Shown here one piece after another: positions 54,309 to 64,000 of a stretch of 64,000 nt of DNA (position 1 is its first letter; the number at the start of each line of letters is the position of its first letter). The stretch covers positions 287,501 through 351,500 of the forward strand of contig JACVTC010000072.1 in the NCBI GenBank assembly GCA_016946835.1, given 5' to 3'. The position numbers were made by a program, and so were the translations under genes. Under the pieces are notes generated by a model. It did not search any database and was not told where the DNA came from. It saw only the letters and a list, made by a program, of their open reading frames with translations. Origin of the DNA: Neocallimastix lanati (nom. inval.). Its lineage: Eukaryota > Neocallimastigomycota > Neocallimastigomycetes > Neocallimastigales > Neocallimastigaceae.

Positions 54309-55916
54309 TTAAATTCCATAAAAAGCTATTCCTTCAAAGGCCCATCCACGTTGTAATAAACTATCTCTCTCATCTAGACTTGCCGTATAGAAATGTTCAC
54401 CATCGTTATAGACTCTATAGATAGGTGTTTTACCGTCCGAATAAAACCCAATACCTTCATCTTTATAACCATATTTTGTTATAGCGAGTTGTTTTTCATC
54501 AGAACTCAGGGTAAACAAATGATCTCCATGAGGATGGCAGAGTCGATAAACTGATTTGGAAGATTTATACTTTGGGGCATACCATCCAACTCCTTCGTAC
54601 TTCCATCCTTGATGAACGATCATATTTTTCTCATCAACTGAAGTAGTGTAAAAATGTTTGTTCATTGCACTATGATAAAATCTGAAGACCTCAGTTTTAT
54701 TTCCACATTTAATAGTACTCTTAATTTCATCATAAATTTTACGTCTACTCTCATAATTACTATCATAATTTATTGCATCTAAAGTTTTTCCGTCTTCATC
54801 TTGGTGTAAAAGATTTGCTCCCTTTTCAACTAAATATTTTACAATATCTGAATATCCGTACTTTATGGAATAAAACAAGGATGTCCAACCGTTTTTATTT
54901 TCATGCTGAATATTAACATTTTTATCAATTAAATATTTGACCATTTCTAAATTTCCATTTTTTGTAGCGTAAAAAATGGGTGTGTAAGCATCTTTATCTT
55001 CATGCTCAATATCTGCATTATTTTCCACTAAATATTTTATAATATTTAAATGTTTATTCTTTGCAGCATAAAATATGGGTGTACAACCATCTTTATCTTC
55101 ATGTTCAATATCTGCATTCTTTTCTACTAAATATTTTACAATACCTATATGTTCATTCTTTATAGCATAAAATATGGGTGTACAACCATCTTTATCTTCA
55201 TGTTCAATATCTGCATTCTTTTTCACTAAATATTTTATAATACTTAAATGTTTATTCTTTATAGCATAAAATATAGGTGTACAACCATCTTCATATTCAT
55301 ATTCAATATCTGCACCCTTTTCCACTAAATATTTTATAATATTTAAATGTCCTTTTTCTATAGCATAAAATAATGGAGTCAAACCATCTTTATCTTGGTA
55401 ATCTATATCTGCACCCTTTTCCACTAAATATTTTACAATACCTATATGTTCATTCTTTATAGCATAAAATATGGGTGTACAACCATCTTTATCTTCATGT
55501 TCAATATTTGCATTCTTTTCCACTAAATATTTTATAATATTTAAATGTTTATTCTTTATAGCATAAAATATAGGTGTACAACCATCTTCATATTCATATT
55601 CAATATTTGCACCCTTTTCCACTAAATATTTTATTATACTTAAATGTCCTTTTTCTATAGCATAAAATAATGGAGTCAAACCATCTTTATCTTGGTAATC
55701 TATATCTGCACCCTTTTCCACTAAATATTTTACAATACATAAATCTCCCTTTTCTATAGCATAAAATAATGGAGTTAAACCGTCTTTATCTTCGTAATCT
55801 TTATATTCACTTTTTTCAACTAAATCTTTAATATCTTTTAAACACCCATTTTTTTTAATAGTATTGAATAATGGGATATTATTACTCTCATTTTGATTAT
55901 GAGCATCTGCTTCCAT
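54309..55916 (-). CDS. ankyrin-repeat protein fused to DUF5648 domain
   Basis: Intronless, 535 aa, no signal peptide. Residues ~15-395 hold about ten good ankyrin repeats of 33 aa (DG.TP[LI]FYAI...H..I.KYLVEK.A.I....) plus worn ends; His of the usual TPLH box is replaced by Phe. Repeats 2-4 and 5-7 form two almost identical 99-aa blocks, so the array grew by a recent three-repeat duplication. Residues ~405-535 read EVFRFYHSAMNKHFYTTS, VHQGWKYEGVGWYAP, VYRLCHPHGDHLFT, YGYKDEGIGFYSD, IYRVYNDGEHFYTASLDERD and RGWAFEGIAFYGI. This is a three-lobed DUF5648 domain, known mainly from bacterial secreted and cell-wall proteins. The fusion suggests that the domain was gained from gut bacteria and joined to a eukaryotic ankyrin array. 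The role is unknown; binding is the likely activity. Confidence 0.88.
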   Translation of the reverse strand: MEADAHNQNESNNIPLFNTIKKNGCLKDIKDLVEKSEYKDYEDKDGLTPLFYAIEKGDLCIVKYLVEKGADIDYQDKDGLTPLFYAIEKGHLSIIKYLVEKGANIEYEYEDGCTPIFYAIKNKHLNIIKYLVEKNANIEHEDKDGCTPIFYAIKNEHIGIVKYLVEKGADIDYQDKDGLTPLFYAIEKGHLNIIKYLVEKGADIEYEYEDGCTPIFYAIKNKHLSIIKYLVKKNADIEHEDKDGCTPIFYAIKNEHIGIVKYLVEKNADIEHEDKDGCTPIFYAAKNKHLNIIKYLVENNADIEHEDKDAYTPIFYATKNGNLEMVKYLIDKNVNIQHENKNGWTSLFYSIKYGYSDIVKYLVEKGANLLHQDEDGKTLDAINYDSNYESRRKIYDEIKSTIKCGNKTEVFRFYHSAMNKHFYTTSVDEKNMIVHQGWKYEGVGWYAPKYKSSKSVYRLCHPHGDHLFTLSSDEKQLAITKYGYKDEGIGFYSDGKTPIYRVYNDGEHFYTASLDERDSLLQRGWAFEGIAFYGI

Positions 55917-55933
55917 TGAATTATTATTATTAT

Positions 55934-55982
<49 letters not shown>

Positions 55983-56231
55983 TAATATAAAAATTTAATT
56001 ATAATAATTTGAATTATTTTTATATCTCGTTAGTTCCATTTTACTGTTAAATAATTGGTTAGGACTATATAAAAATTTTTTATTATTTATAATTTACAAT
56101 AATTTGTTTTTAATTAAATTAATAGTTTTATTAATTAATTATGGACATAAGGACCAAATAATAATATAATATTGAAATATTTAAATAATGGAATAGTAAT
56201 AATAATATTATGATAATAATAATTAATAACA

Positions 56232-56279
<48 letters not shown>

Positions 56280-56295
56280 TAATAATAATAATAAT

Positions 56296-56333
<38 letters not shown>

Positions 56334-56765
56334 TTTTTTATTATAATAATAATTGATAATAATGATAATAGTAATAATAATAATAATATTATATTAATAA
56401 AAAATACAATGATAATATTAATAATATAATAAATAACTAAAATTAAAAGTATTTATCTAATAATAAAAAATTATACAAAACATATTTTAATCTTTTTAAT
56501 GAAACCCATTTCATTGATTTTTTACTTTTTATATATTTTAATAAATATAATAAAAACGAATCTATTTTATTCAGTTTTTTTTTTTTAATTATTGTATTTG
56601 ATTTTATATTAAAATTTATTATTTAAATAATATATATAATTTAATAATATGAATGATTTCTACATTATTAATAATTAATAAAAATATATGAATTATTAAA
56701 AAAAAAAAAATAAAAAAGAAATAGAAATTACGTATATAAATATTTATTAATGTATATATATTTAG

Positions 56766-56797
<32 letters not shown>

Positions 56798-57983
56798 CTT
56801 TGGAGTTTACAGGACTAAATAATTTCTGAACTCTTCATATTAATAGTCATAGTTCTTGGCAAATACTAGTGGGTTAAATTGTATGAAAGTATAAAAACAC
56901 ATTTTATTGAAAAAAAAAGTCAAGAACAATAGTCATACCAATAATAAAATATGTTTTAAGAATTATAAAATAATGAAATAGGAAAAAAAGAAGACTTTTT
57001 CAGAGGTGTTGGAAAAAAATTATTATTAAATGATCTTTTTTCTCCTCTATTCTTTTCGAATTAATCAACATTGAATTTCAGCCAAAAAAGAGATATTGTC
57101 TTTAAAAATAAGTATTGTCTTCAAAATCATTCGTTGAGTTTTCAGAAAAAAATAGTTATTAATGTAATTATTGAGAATTAATTCAGTTTAATATTGATAA
57201 TTAGTTTTTATAATAATAATATTATTATTAAGATCTTTTTTACTATTATCATTGTTATTTTTATCATTACTAAATTGTTTTTACTATTACTAGTACTATT
57301 ATTAATTTCAAAAAAAAATTAATTTAATATATAATTTTTTTTTAAAAATTTCGAATAATATATATATATAATAAATAAAATAATAATAAAATAAATATAT
57401 ATGTATAAATAAGTAAACAAATAATTATATAAATAAATAAAATTGAATAATAATATTAATAACTTTTATTAAATTATAATATAGTTAATCATTATTTATT
57501 ATTTTTATTAAAATGCTTGTTATATTATATATATAAAAGAAAAAAATACAAATGAAATTTAACTAAAAAAAAGAAATTTTTTTGTATTTTTAATAATATT
57601 TAATTATAATATTTAATATTATATTTAAAATTTTATATATATAAAAATTGTTAAAGTTCAACATAATATTTAAACTTTTGTACATTAAAGTATTATAAAT
57701 ATTTATAATATTTGATTATATAATAATTTGTATGTAAAATTTAAAAAGAAAATTTTTTTTATGAAAATAATATTTTGAGTCTTTTTAAATACTTTTTTAA
57801 ATCATATAAATTAATAAATAATAAATAAAATTTAATTGAATAATAATACATTTTGTTGTGTACACATCATATCTTATATTGACTCCTTAACAAAAATATA
57901 TTAAAAGAATTTATATTTATAAATTTATGTATATTTATTTATAAAAATTAATATATTTGTTAAAAGATTCAGTTTAAATTAAT
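55917..57983. repeat. AT-rich intergenic DNA with AAT arrays
   Basis: A T run at 55938-55978 directly before the ankyrin gene, AAT arrays at about 56235-56335, a TA run at 56768-56790. A somewhat more complex stretch at 56795-57150 contains the partly mirrored words AGTTCTTGGC and GTCAAGAAC but no ORF. No gene recognised. Confidence 0.5.
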
Positions 57984-58039
57984 ATGAATGAAAAAGATGT
58001 TTTAACTTTACAAACATTTTCTTTAAAAGAATCTAAAAA
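57984..58039 (+). CDS. possible lone coding exon
   Basis: ATG followed by 17 codons with host-like composition (MNEKDVLTLQTFSLKESK), ending in a good donor (AA|GTAAGA, phase 2). Candidate acceptors follow at about 58115 (TTTTTTTAG, short in-frame tail) and at 58893 (CGTTTTAG, reading KDNNNNHFIK). A heptamer array lies between them. It could be the 5' exon of a small gene, or a relic cut by the repeat. No family recognised. Confidence 0.3.
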
Positions 58040-58199
58040 GTAAGAAACTGCTTTTAAAATATTAAAAAAAGTACATACTGATATGCAGTACAATCAAATA
58101 AAAAAAAATTATTATATCTTTTTTTAGGTATAAATAATAAAAAAAATTTTTTTAATATGAAAAATAGAAAATTTAAATGTTTATATCCAATATATTAAT

Positions 58200-58520
58200 T
58201 ACTAATTATTTATTATTTACTAATTATTATTAATTCTTTTAATAATTAAATTATTTATTATTTTTTATTTATTATTCAGTTTATTATTCCATTATTTATT
58301 ATTTATTATTCCATTATTTATTATTTATTATTATTTATTATTTAATTATTTATTATTTATTATTTATTATTCAATTATTTATTATTTAGTATTCAATTAT
58401 TTATTATTTATTATTTATTTTTTATTTTTTATTATTTATTATTTATTATTCAATTATTTATTATTCAATTATTTATTATTCAATTATTTATTATTTATTA
58501 TTTATTATCTATTTACTATT
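58200..58520. repeat. third ATTATTT heptamer array
   Basis: Same 7-bp unit as at 1.1-2.6 and 9.9-10.3 kb, with many TTCAATT, TTCCATT and TTTAATT breaks, so it looks older. Confidence 0.75.
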
Positions 58521-58639
58521 CATTATATAATATTAAATATTTATTTTATATATCTATTAGTTAATAATAAATTTATTTTAAAATTCTACTAAATTATTCC
58601 AACATTTCCTGAATATACTATTTATAAAATATTAACTAA

Positions 58640-58681
<42 letters not shown>

Positions 58682-59250
58682 GATCAAAAAATATATATAT
58701 ATTATATATTTTATTATATTGTATTATTTATAATTATATATATTTATTATACTGTGCTATATGGATAATATATATGGCTAATTAACTTTATGAAAAAATT
58801 TTTTTTAAAGCATTATTTATTATATATATATTATAATAATAAAATTATAAATATATTCATTTTTCCTCTGTATTTCAATTTCGTTTTAGGGATAATAATA
58901 ATAACCATTTTATTAAAAGTAATTATCATTAAAAGAGGAATATAGTAATAAATATAATTCATTAAAAGAAATTTATAATTATAATAAATTAATAAAGATT
59001 ATAATATTTTGAGAAAAATAAAGTTATTAAAAATTTATCGTCAACATTGTCTATATGTTAAATAATTTTAATTTAATAATAAATTTCTAATTACTTGAAA
59101 TCTTTTTTTTATTACCTTATTTTTATTTTTTTTAAATTCTATATTATTATTATTATTATTATTATTTCTCTTAAATAAATTTTTTTTATACATATATTTT
59201 TTAAATTATATATATACAATACAAATCAATAACAACAACAATATTAATAG
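58521..59250. other. AT-rich upstream region of the t6A dehydratase gene
   Basis: A T run at 58650-58678 and TTA repeats at 59142-59165. Possible splice acceptor for the lone exon at 58893. Otherwise nothing seen. Confidence 0.45.
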
Positions 59251-61617
59251 ATGAAATCAAATACAGCTTCATTGGTTACTGCCTCATTGGTTTCTTCAGC
59301 ATGTACTGCTAGTACTATTTTTCTTATTCAATATTTACTAAAAAGAAAGGCCATTCAAAAGTTAAGGAAGGAATTTTCGAATGCTCTTGCTACCAGTCCA
59401 ACCAATAAAAATGAACTTAATGAAGATTTTATTAGAGAAGTTCTTTCCAGAAATTATTCATTCTTTGGAGAAGAAAAGATGAATAAAATTAGAAAATCAT
59501 TTGTTATAGTTGTTGGTGTTGGTGGTGTAGGTAGTCATGCAGCTCATATGTTAATGAGATCTGGTGTAGGTAAAATTAGAATTATTGATTTTGATGAAGT
59601 CACTACTTCAAGCTTAAATCGTCACTCTGTCGCTACAAAGGTCTATATTTTTTTTATTTATATAATATAAATGAAATATTTAAAATTTCCATTATTAAAA
59701 TAATTTTAAAATTTCAATTATTCGAAATTATATTTTAATATTTTTAGTTATTCAAATTAAAATATTATTATATTTTTCTTTTAAATTGTTATAATAATAT
59801 AAATATATAAAAATAAATATTTAATGTTATTTTTTTTTTTAAATTTATTATAATATATATTTGATTCGAAAATATTAGGCTGATATTGGAAAACCAAAGG
59901 TATCTTATTTAATTATATATAGTACAGTGAAATTTTTTTTTTTGTTAAATACTTATATTATTTATATTAAAAATTATATATATATATATAATGTAAAGGT
60001 TATTGCTATGCAAGAACATTTCAAGGAAATTTATCCATTTGCCAAGGTCGAAGCAAAAGTTGCATTATTTTCTAAAGGTAAACTAATTAATTTGTTATAT
60101 GCATATATAGTGAATATAATAAATGTTAATATTCTTTAAGAAAGATATTTAATAAAATTTTATGTTTTCTTTTTTTACAAATTAATATAATATATATTTA
60201 ATGATATAAATTATAATTATATTCAAAAATTTATTAATAATTAATAATAATAATAAAATAATAAAGATACTGCTGATTCATTATTAGAAGGAAATCCAGA
60301 TTTTGTTTTAGATTGTATTGGTATGTTTAATAGATTTTGCACACATTTTAAAAATTAAAATATACGTATTTTATATTTTTTTAAAAAAAATATCAAACAT
60401 ATTAATATATATATTAATATGCATATATTATTATAATTAGATAACATTCATACAAAGTTAGATCTTATTGAATACTGTGTTAAGAATAAGATTAATATTA
60501 TTAGTTCTACTGGTGCTGGTGCTAAGTGGTATTAATATTATTTATTATAGTTAATATTTATATACATAATTATTTAATTTTATTTAAATTATTAATATTG
60601 ATTAAAATAAATAATATAAAATATATTTTGCATGTAAACAATATTAATAATAATAGTGATCCATCAAGAATTCAAATTGCCGATATTAGTAATACAAAAG
60701 GTATTTAGCATAGTAATAAATAAATTAAAAAAAAAAAAAAGAAGATATTAAATAAATATATTTTATTAATTATATTTTATTTTTTATTTTTTCATTTATT
60801 TATTTTTTCGAAATCCTGTTTTATTAGAGGATCCACTTGCAAGAGCTACTCGTAAAGAATTAAGAAAGAGAGGTATTGAAAGTGGTGTTCCAGGTAAATA
60901 TTTTAATTAGAAATTAGAAAAAAAATATTTTTTTTTTTTTCATATATATAATAATTTAATCACAATATATTTACATGTATTAATATTAATATTACTATAA
61001 TAATTAATAGTCGTATATTCCACTGAAAAGCCAGGAAATGTCAAACTACTTCCATTACCAGAAGAATTATATGGAAAAAAAATTGAAGTAAATTAATATA
61101 ATAATAATAATAATAATATTTAATATCTTATTTATAAAATTTGAACTTAAATGTAATTGGTTTAAATATTAAAGTTAATTTTAACTAATTTTAACAAAAA
61201 TTATTATTATTATTTTTTTTTTTAAATTATTTTATAATTTAATTTATAAGGGTAATCCACCAAACTTTAGATCTAGGTAAAATAAAAATAAATAATTTTT
61301 ATATATTAAAATTTTAAACATAATTATATTTATATTATTGTTGTTAATTTTTTTTTTTTTTTTTAAAAAATTAAAATTATATATAATTATATAATTATAT
61401 ATAATTATATATATATATAAAATAAAGAGTTTTACCAGTATTTGGTACTGTACCAGCTTTATTTGGTAATGCAATTGCTACTTACGTTATAACTAAATTA
61501 GCTGACTGGCCAATCAAGCCATTGGCCATTAAATTAAGAGAAGCTACCTATATTAAACTTTACAAAGATTATGCTGGTAGAGAACAACATGTCTTTAATA
61601 ATAGGTATGTTTTTTCA

Positions 61618-61660
<43 letters not shown>

Positions 61661-62233
61661 AAATTTATTTATTTATTATTATTCTTATTTTGTTAATATT
61701 ATAAAATGGAATAATTAATAATAATTATTATTATAATTATAATTATTATTATTTTATTTATCTTATATTAAATGATTAGTGAACCATTAAATATTACTGT
61801 TAGTGATGTTGGTTATATATTTGAAGAAATTTGGAATGGTAGAAGTGCCTTATCCGGAAATTTAAATAAATTAACTTTAACTAGTAAATATACTATAATT
61901 AATAACTTATATTTTTATTTTATAATAAATTGGAATATATAATATATATATATATATATTTTTTTAAATTTTAAATTTTAAATAATTTTTATAATATATT
62001 TAATAATTATAAAATTATTCTTTAAAATATTAATAATAACAACAATAATCATAGGATGGGATCGTACTCAACCACCATCACTTCAAAATATCATTTGTTT
62101 AACTAAGGCTGAAGCAGAAAAACACGATAAATTAACTGTCAAGCCAGAAGAATATTATGATCAAAAATTCCTTGATACAGTTAAAACTAAATTCAAAGAA
62201 GAAAGTGAACTTAGTCAATGGAGAAACTTATAG
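59251..62233 (+). CDS. tRNA t6A dehydratase, TcdA/Tcd1 family
   Basis: Twelve exons: 59251-59640, 59879-59899, 59999-60077, 60267-60320, 60441-60528, 60657-60700, 60828-60893, 61011-61087, 61251-61276, 61428-61604, 61780-61883, 62055-62233; 434 aa, as in yeast Tcd1/Tcd2. The enzyme uses ATP to cyclise t6A37 of ANN-decoding tRNAs to ct6A. Residues 7-30 are a membrane segment followed by basic KRKAIQKLRK, an outer-membrane anchor in yeast homologues; here the target would be the hydrogenosome or a related membrane (inference). The E1-like core shows the ATP loop GVGGVG at 89-94, IIDFDEVTTSSLNRH, then PDFVLDCIDNIHTK, SSTGAGAKCDPSRIQIADIS and EDPLARATRKELRKRGI. The second exon is only 21 bp and the ninth 26 bp. 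Confidence 0.93.
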
Positions 62234-62699
62234 ATTTAATAATATATATATATATAATTTTTTATTTTAATAATTTTTTAAATTTTGTTTTTTTTTTAGC
62301 TTTTATCTATATTATATATATATATTTTTTATAAAAAAGAAAGTTAATTTTTATCATTGGGAAATCTATTATTGAAAAAAAAGAATATTTATTTTTTTAT
62401 GTTAAATAATAAATATCATTTAATAATTTAATAAATAAAAGATACTATATATTATTTTTTTTAAAAAAAAAAAAAAAAAATAAATTTTTATTATATTAAT
62501 AATTTTCATTGTGATTATTATTATGATTATTAGTTTTCTATTAATCTATGAATTTTTATTTATAATAAGTTTTATATGTTTATATCTGTTAATATCAATT
62601 TAAAATATTATAAAATATAGTTTTAAATTAATAAATAAATACAATATAATACAATATAATAAACAAAAACAAAAAAAACCAAAAAAAAAAAAAAAAAAA
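62234..62699. other. AT-rich intergenic DNA
   Basis: Downstream of the t6A dehydratase gene; A/T runs only, with an ACAATATAAT duplication near 62640 and an A run ending at 62701. Confidence 0.5.
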
Positions 62700-62956
62700 A
62701 AGATCATAGGTAAAGGGCTAATATTTGTCAAAGGATTTCTATTCCGACGGTATAAGCGCAAAACTATCTAGGAGGGTCAACGCTGAAAATGTTGTAAGAT
62801 AGGCTAGTAGGGCCCAATGCTTCTCTGAAGGAAAAAAAAAAAAAAAAAAAAACATAATTTCTTTTCAGATCGTCATTTCAAACCCTAATCCAAAATAAGA
62901 ATTTCCTTTAAACAGAAATCTTATATATTCTTGAAAGTGAAGTTCGTTTGCCTATG

Positions 62957-62989
<33 letters not shown>

Positions 62990-63260
62990 CAGAATTTATT
63001 TATATACTTTTATTTATGAATATTGCTTTTTTTTTTTTTTTTTTTTTTATTTCATATTATTTTTTTTTTTTTATTTCACATCACTATATTTTAAATATTA
63101 TTATGTTCTTATTGGACAAATAATTTTTTTTTTTTTTTAATCGAAGGTTTTTAATAAAAAAAAAAAAAAAAAAAAATAGATTCATGAATTTAATAAATGA
63201 ATAAAAATAAATAAAGTTTTAAGTTTGTCATCATTGCTACTGTAAAAAAAAAAAAAAAAA
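62700..63260 (+). mobile_element. LINE 3' end, copy C
   Basis: Third copy of the 3' region found at 17.0 and 48.8 kb, here more truncated at the 5' side. Shares GTATAAGCGCAAAACTA with copy A, then GCTGAAAATGTTGTAAGATA, GGCTAGTAGGGCCCAATGC, AAACCCTAATCCAAAATAAG and TTATTGGACAAATAA, and ends ATTGCTACTGTAAAAAA. T and A runs have expanded inside it (62819-62850, 62959-62990, 63029-63048). No ORF. Confidence 0.72.
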
Positions 63261-63316
63261 CAAAAAAAAAAAAAACAAAAAAAAAATAGAATATTCTTTT
63301 AAAATTTTAAATTAAA

Positions 63317-63360
<44 letters not shown>

Positions 63361-63729
63361 TTTTTTTATAAAATTATAATTTATTTTAATTTCCATTAGC
63401 TACATTTTTATTTTTATTTTTATTTTTATTTTTATTTTTATTTTTATTCAAAGTAAAGATTAAATTATCATTGAATCATTTTGAGTAATAGTAAAAAAAA
63501 AAAAAAAAAAAGCAAAATTGATTTTTTTTTTTTTTTATAATATATTATAGACTTTAAAATACTAAATAAAATAATAACAATTATATATAATTGGAAGTGT
63601 CCATTTAGCTTAATATAATTTTCTTAAAATTGGATAAAAACTAATAAACATGGTTAAAAATGTAGCCAAATATTAATGACCAGATGTTTAAAGTAAATTT
63701 AATAAAAATACTAAAAAAATATAAAAATT

Positions 63730-63768
<39 letters not shown>

Positions 63769-63900
63769 GATAATAAATATTATTAAAATTTATATATAAT
63801 ATATATAATATAATTATTAAGTATTATTAAGTGGAAAATAATTTATAAATATTTATATACAGATATATAATAGAAGAAAAATTAATACCATTGCTCTTTA

Positions 63901-63966
<66 letters not shown>

Positions 63967-64000
63967 GTTATTATTGTTATTATTAAAAATAAAAATATAA
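63261..64000. other. AT-rich non-coding DNA
   Basis: T run at 63320-63358, (TTTTTA)n at about 63406-63448, A run at 63733-63764, TA run at 63904-63931 and a TTA run at 63932-63984. No gene seen. Confidence 0.55.

Overview
The window is extremely AT-rich and looks like a chromosome piece of an anaerobic gut fungus (Neocallimastigomycota). Three things suggest this. Intergenic DNA is almost pure A/T with homopolymer runs and short tandem repeats. Genes have many short GT..AG introns with nearly all-A/T interiors. The secreted protein at 3959-4525 ends in a fungal dockerin (CBM10-like) module, a hallmark of these fungi. No bacterial operon structure, tRNA, rRNA or CRISPR array was seen.

Layout. 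1-15 kb: satellite-like repeats (a 7-bp ATTATTT family, TTTA and ATTTAT arrays, a ~30-bp minisatellite) around one intact dockerin gene and one decayed gene resembling a dockerin-associated CotH-type protein. 15.4 kb: a small intronless gene with FPDG repeats. 16.5-22.3 kb: a graveyard of poly(A)-ended element remnants, including non-LTR retrotransposon (LINE) reverse transcriptase and 3' ends. Two more copies of the same 3' end lie at 48.8 and 62.7 kb. 23.6-62.2 kb: the gene-bearing part. In order it holds dihydroorotate dehydrogenase (+), transportin (+), a DDX59-like DEAD-box helicase (-), a 79-aa unknown protein (-), Rad9 (+), Fes1/HspBP1 (+), Nop56 (+), Sem1/DSS1 (-), a small TPR protein (-), an ankyrin-DUF5648 fusion (-) and a TcdA/Tcd1-type tRNA t6A dehydratase (+). 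I rebuilt exon structures by hand from splice sites and family conservation; reading frame is continuous through every junction given.

The genes are mostly unrelated housekeeping functions: pyrimidine synthesis, nuclear import, snoRNP assembly, the DNA-damage clamp, Hsp70 exchange, proteasome lid and tRNA modification. They do not form a cluster with a shared job.

The most interesting observation is the dihydroorotate dehydrogenase. Its backbone is class 2 (the membrane, quinone-dependent type), but it lacks the N-terminal membrane/quinone domain, has lost the two main quinone-site polar residues (human R136 and Y356 positions are Ile and Phe), and carries Cys instead of Ser as catalytic base, the class 1 hallmark. 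This looks like a class 2 enzyme remodelled into a soluble, quinone-independent one, which would suit an anaerobe without a respiratory chain. Other notable items are a DDX59-like helicase with eroded ATPase motifs, a eukaryotic ankyrin array fused to a bacterial-type DUF5648 domain, a dockerin on an unrecognised domain, and a 30-bp-arm perfect hairpin.
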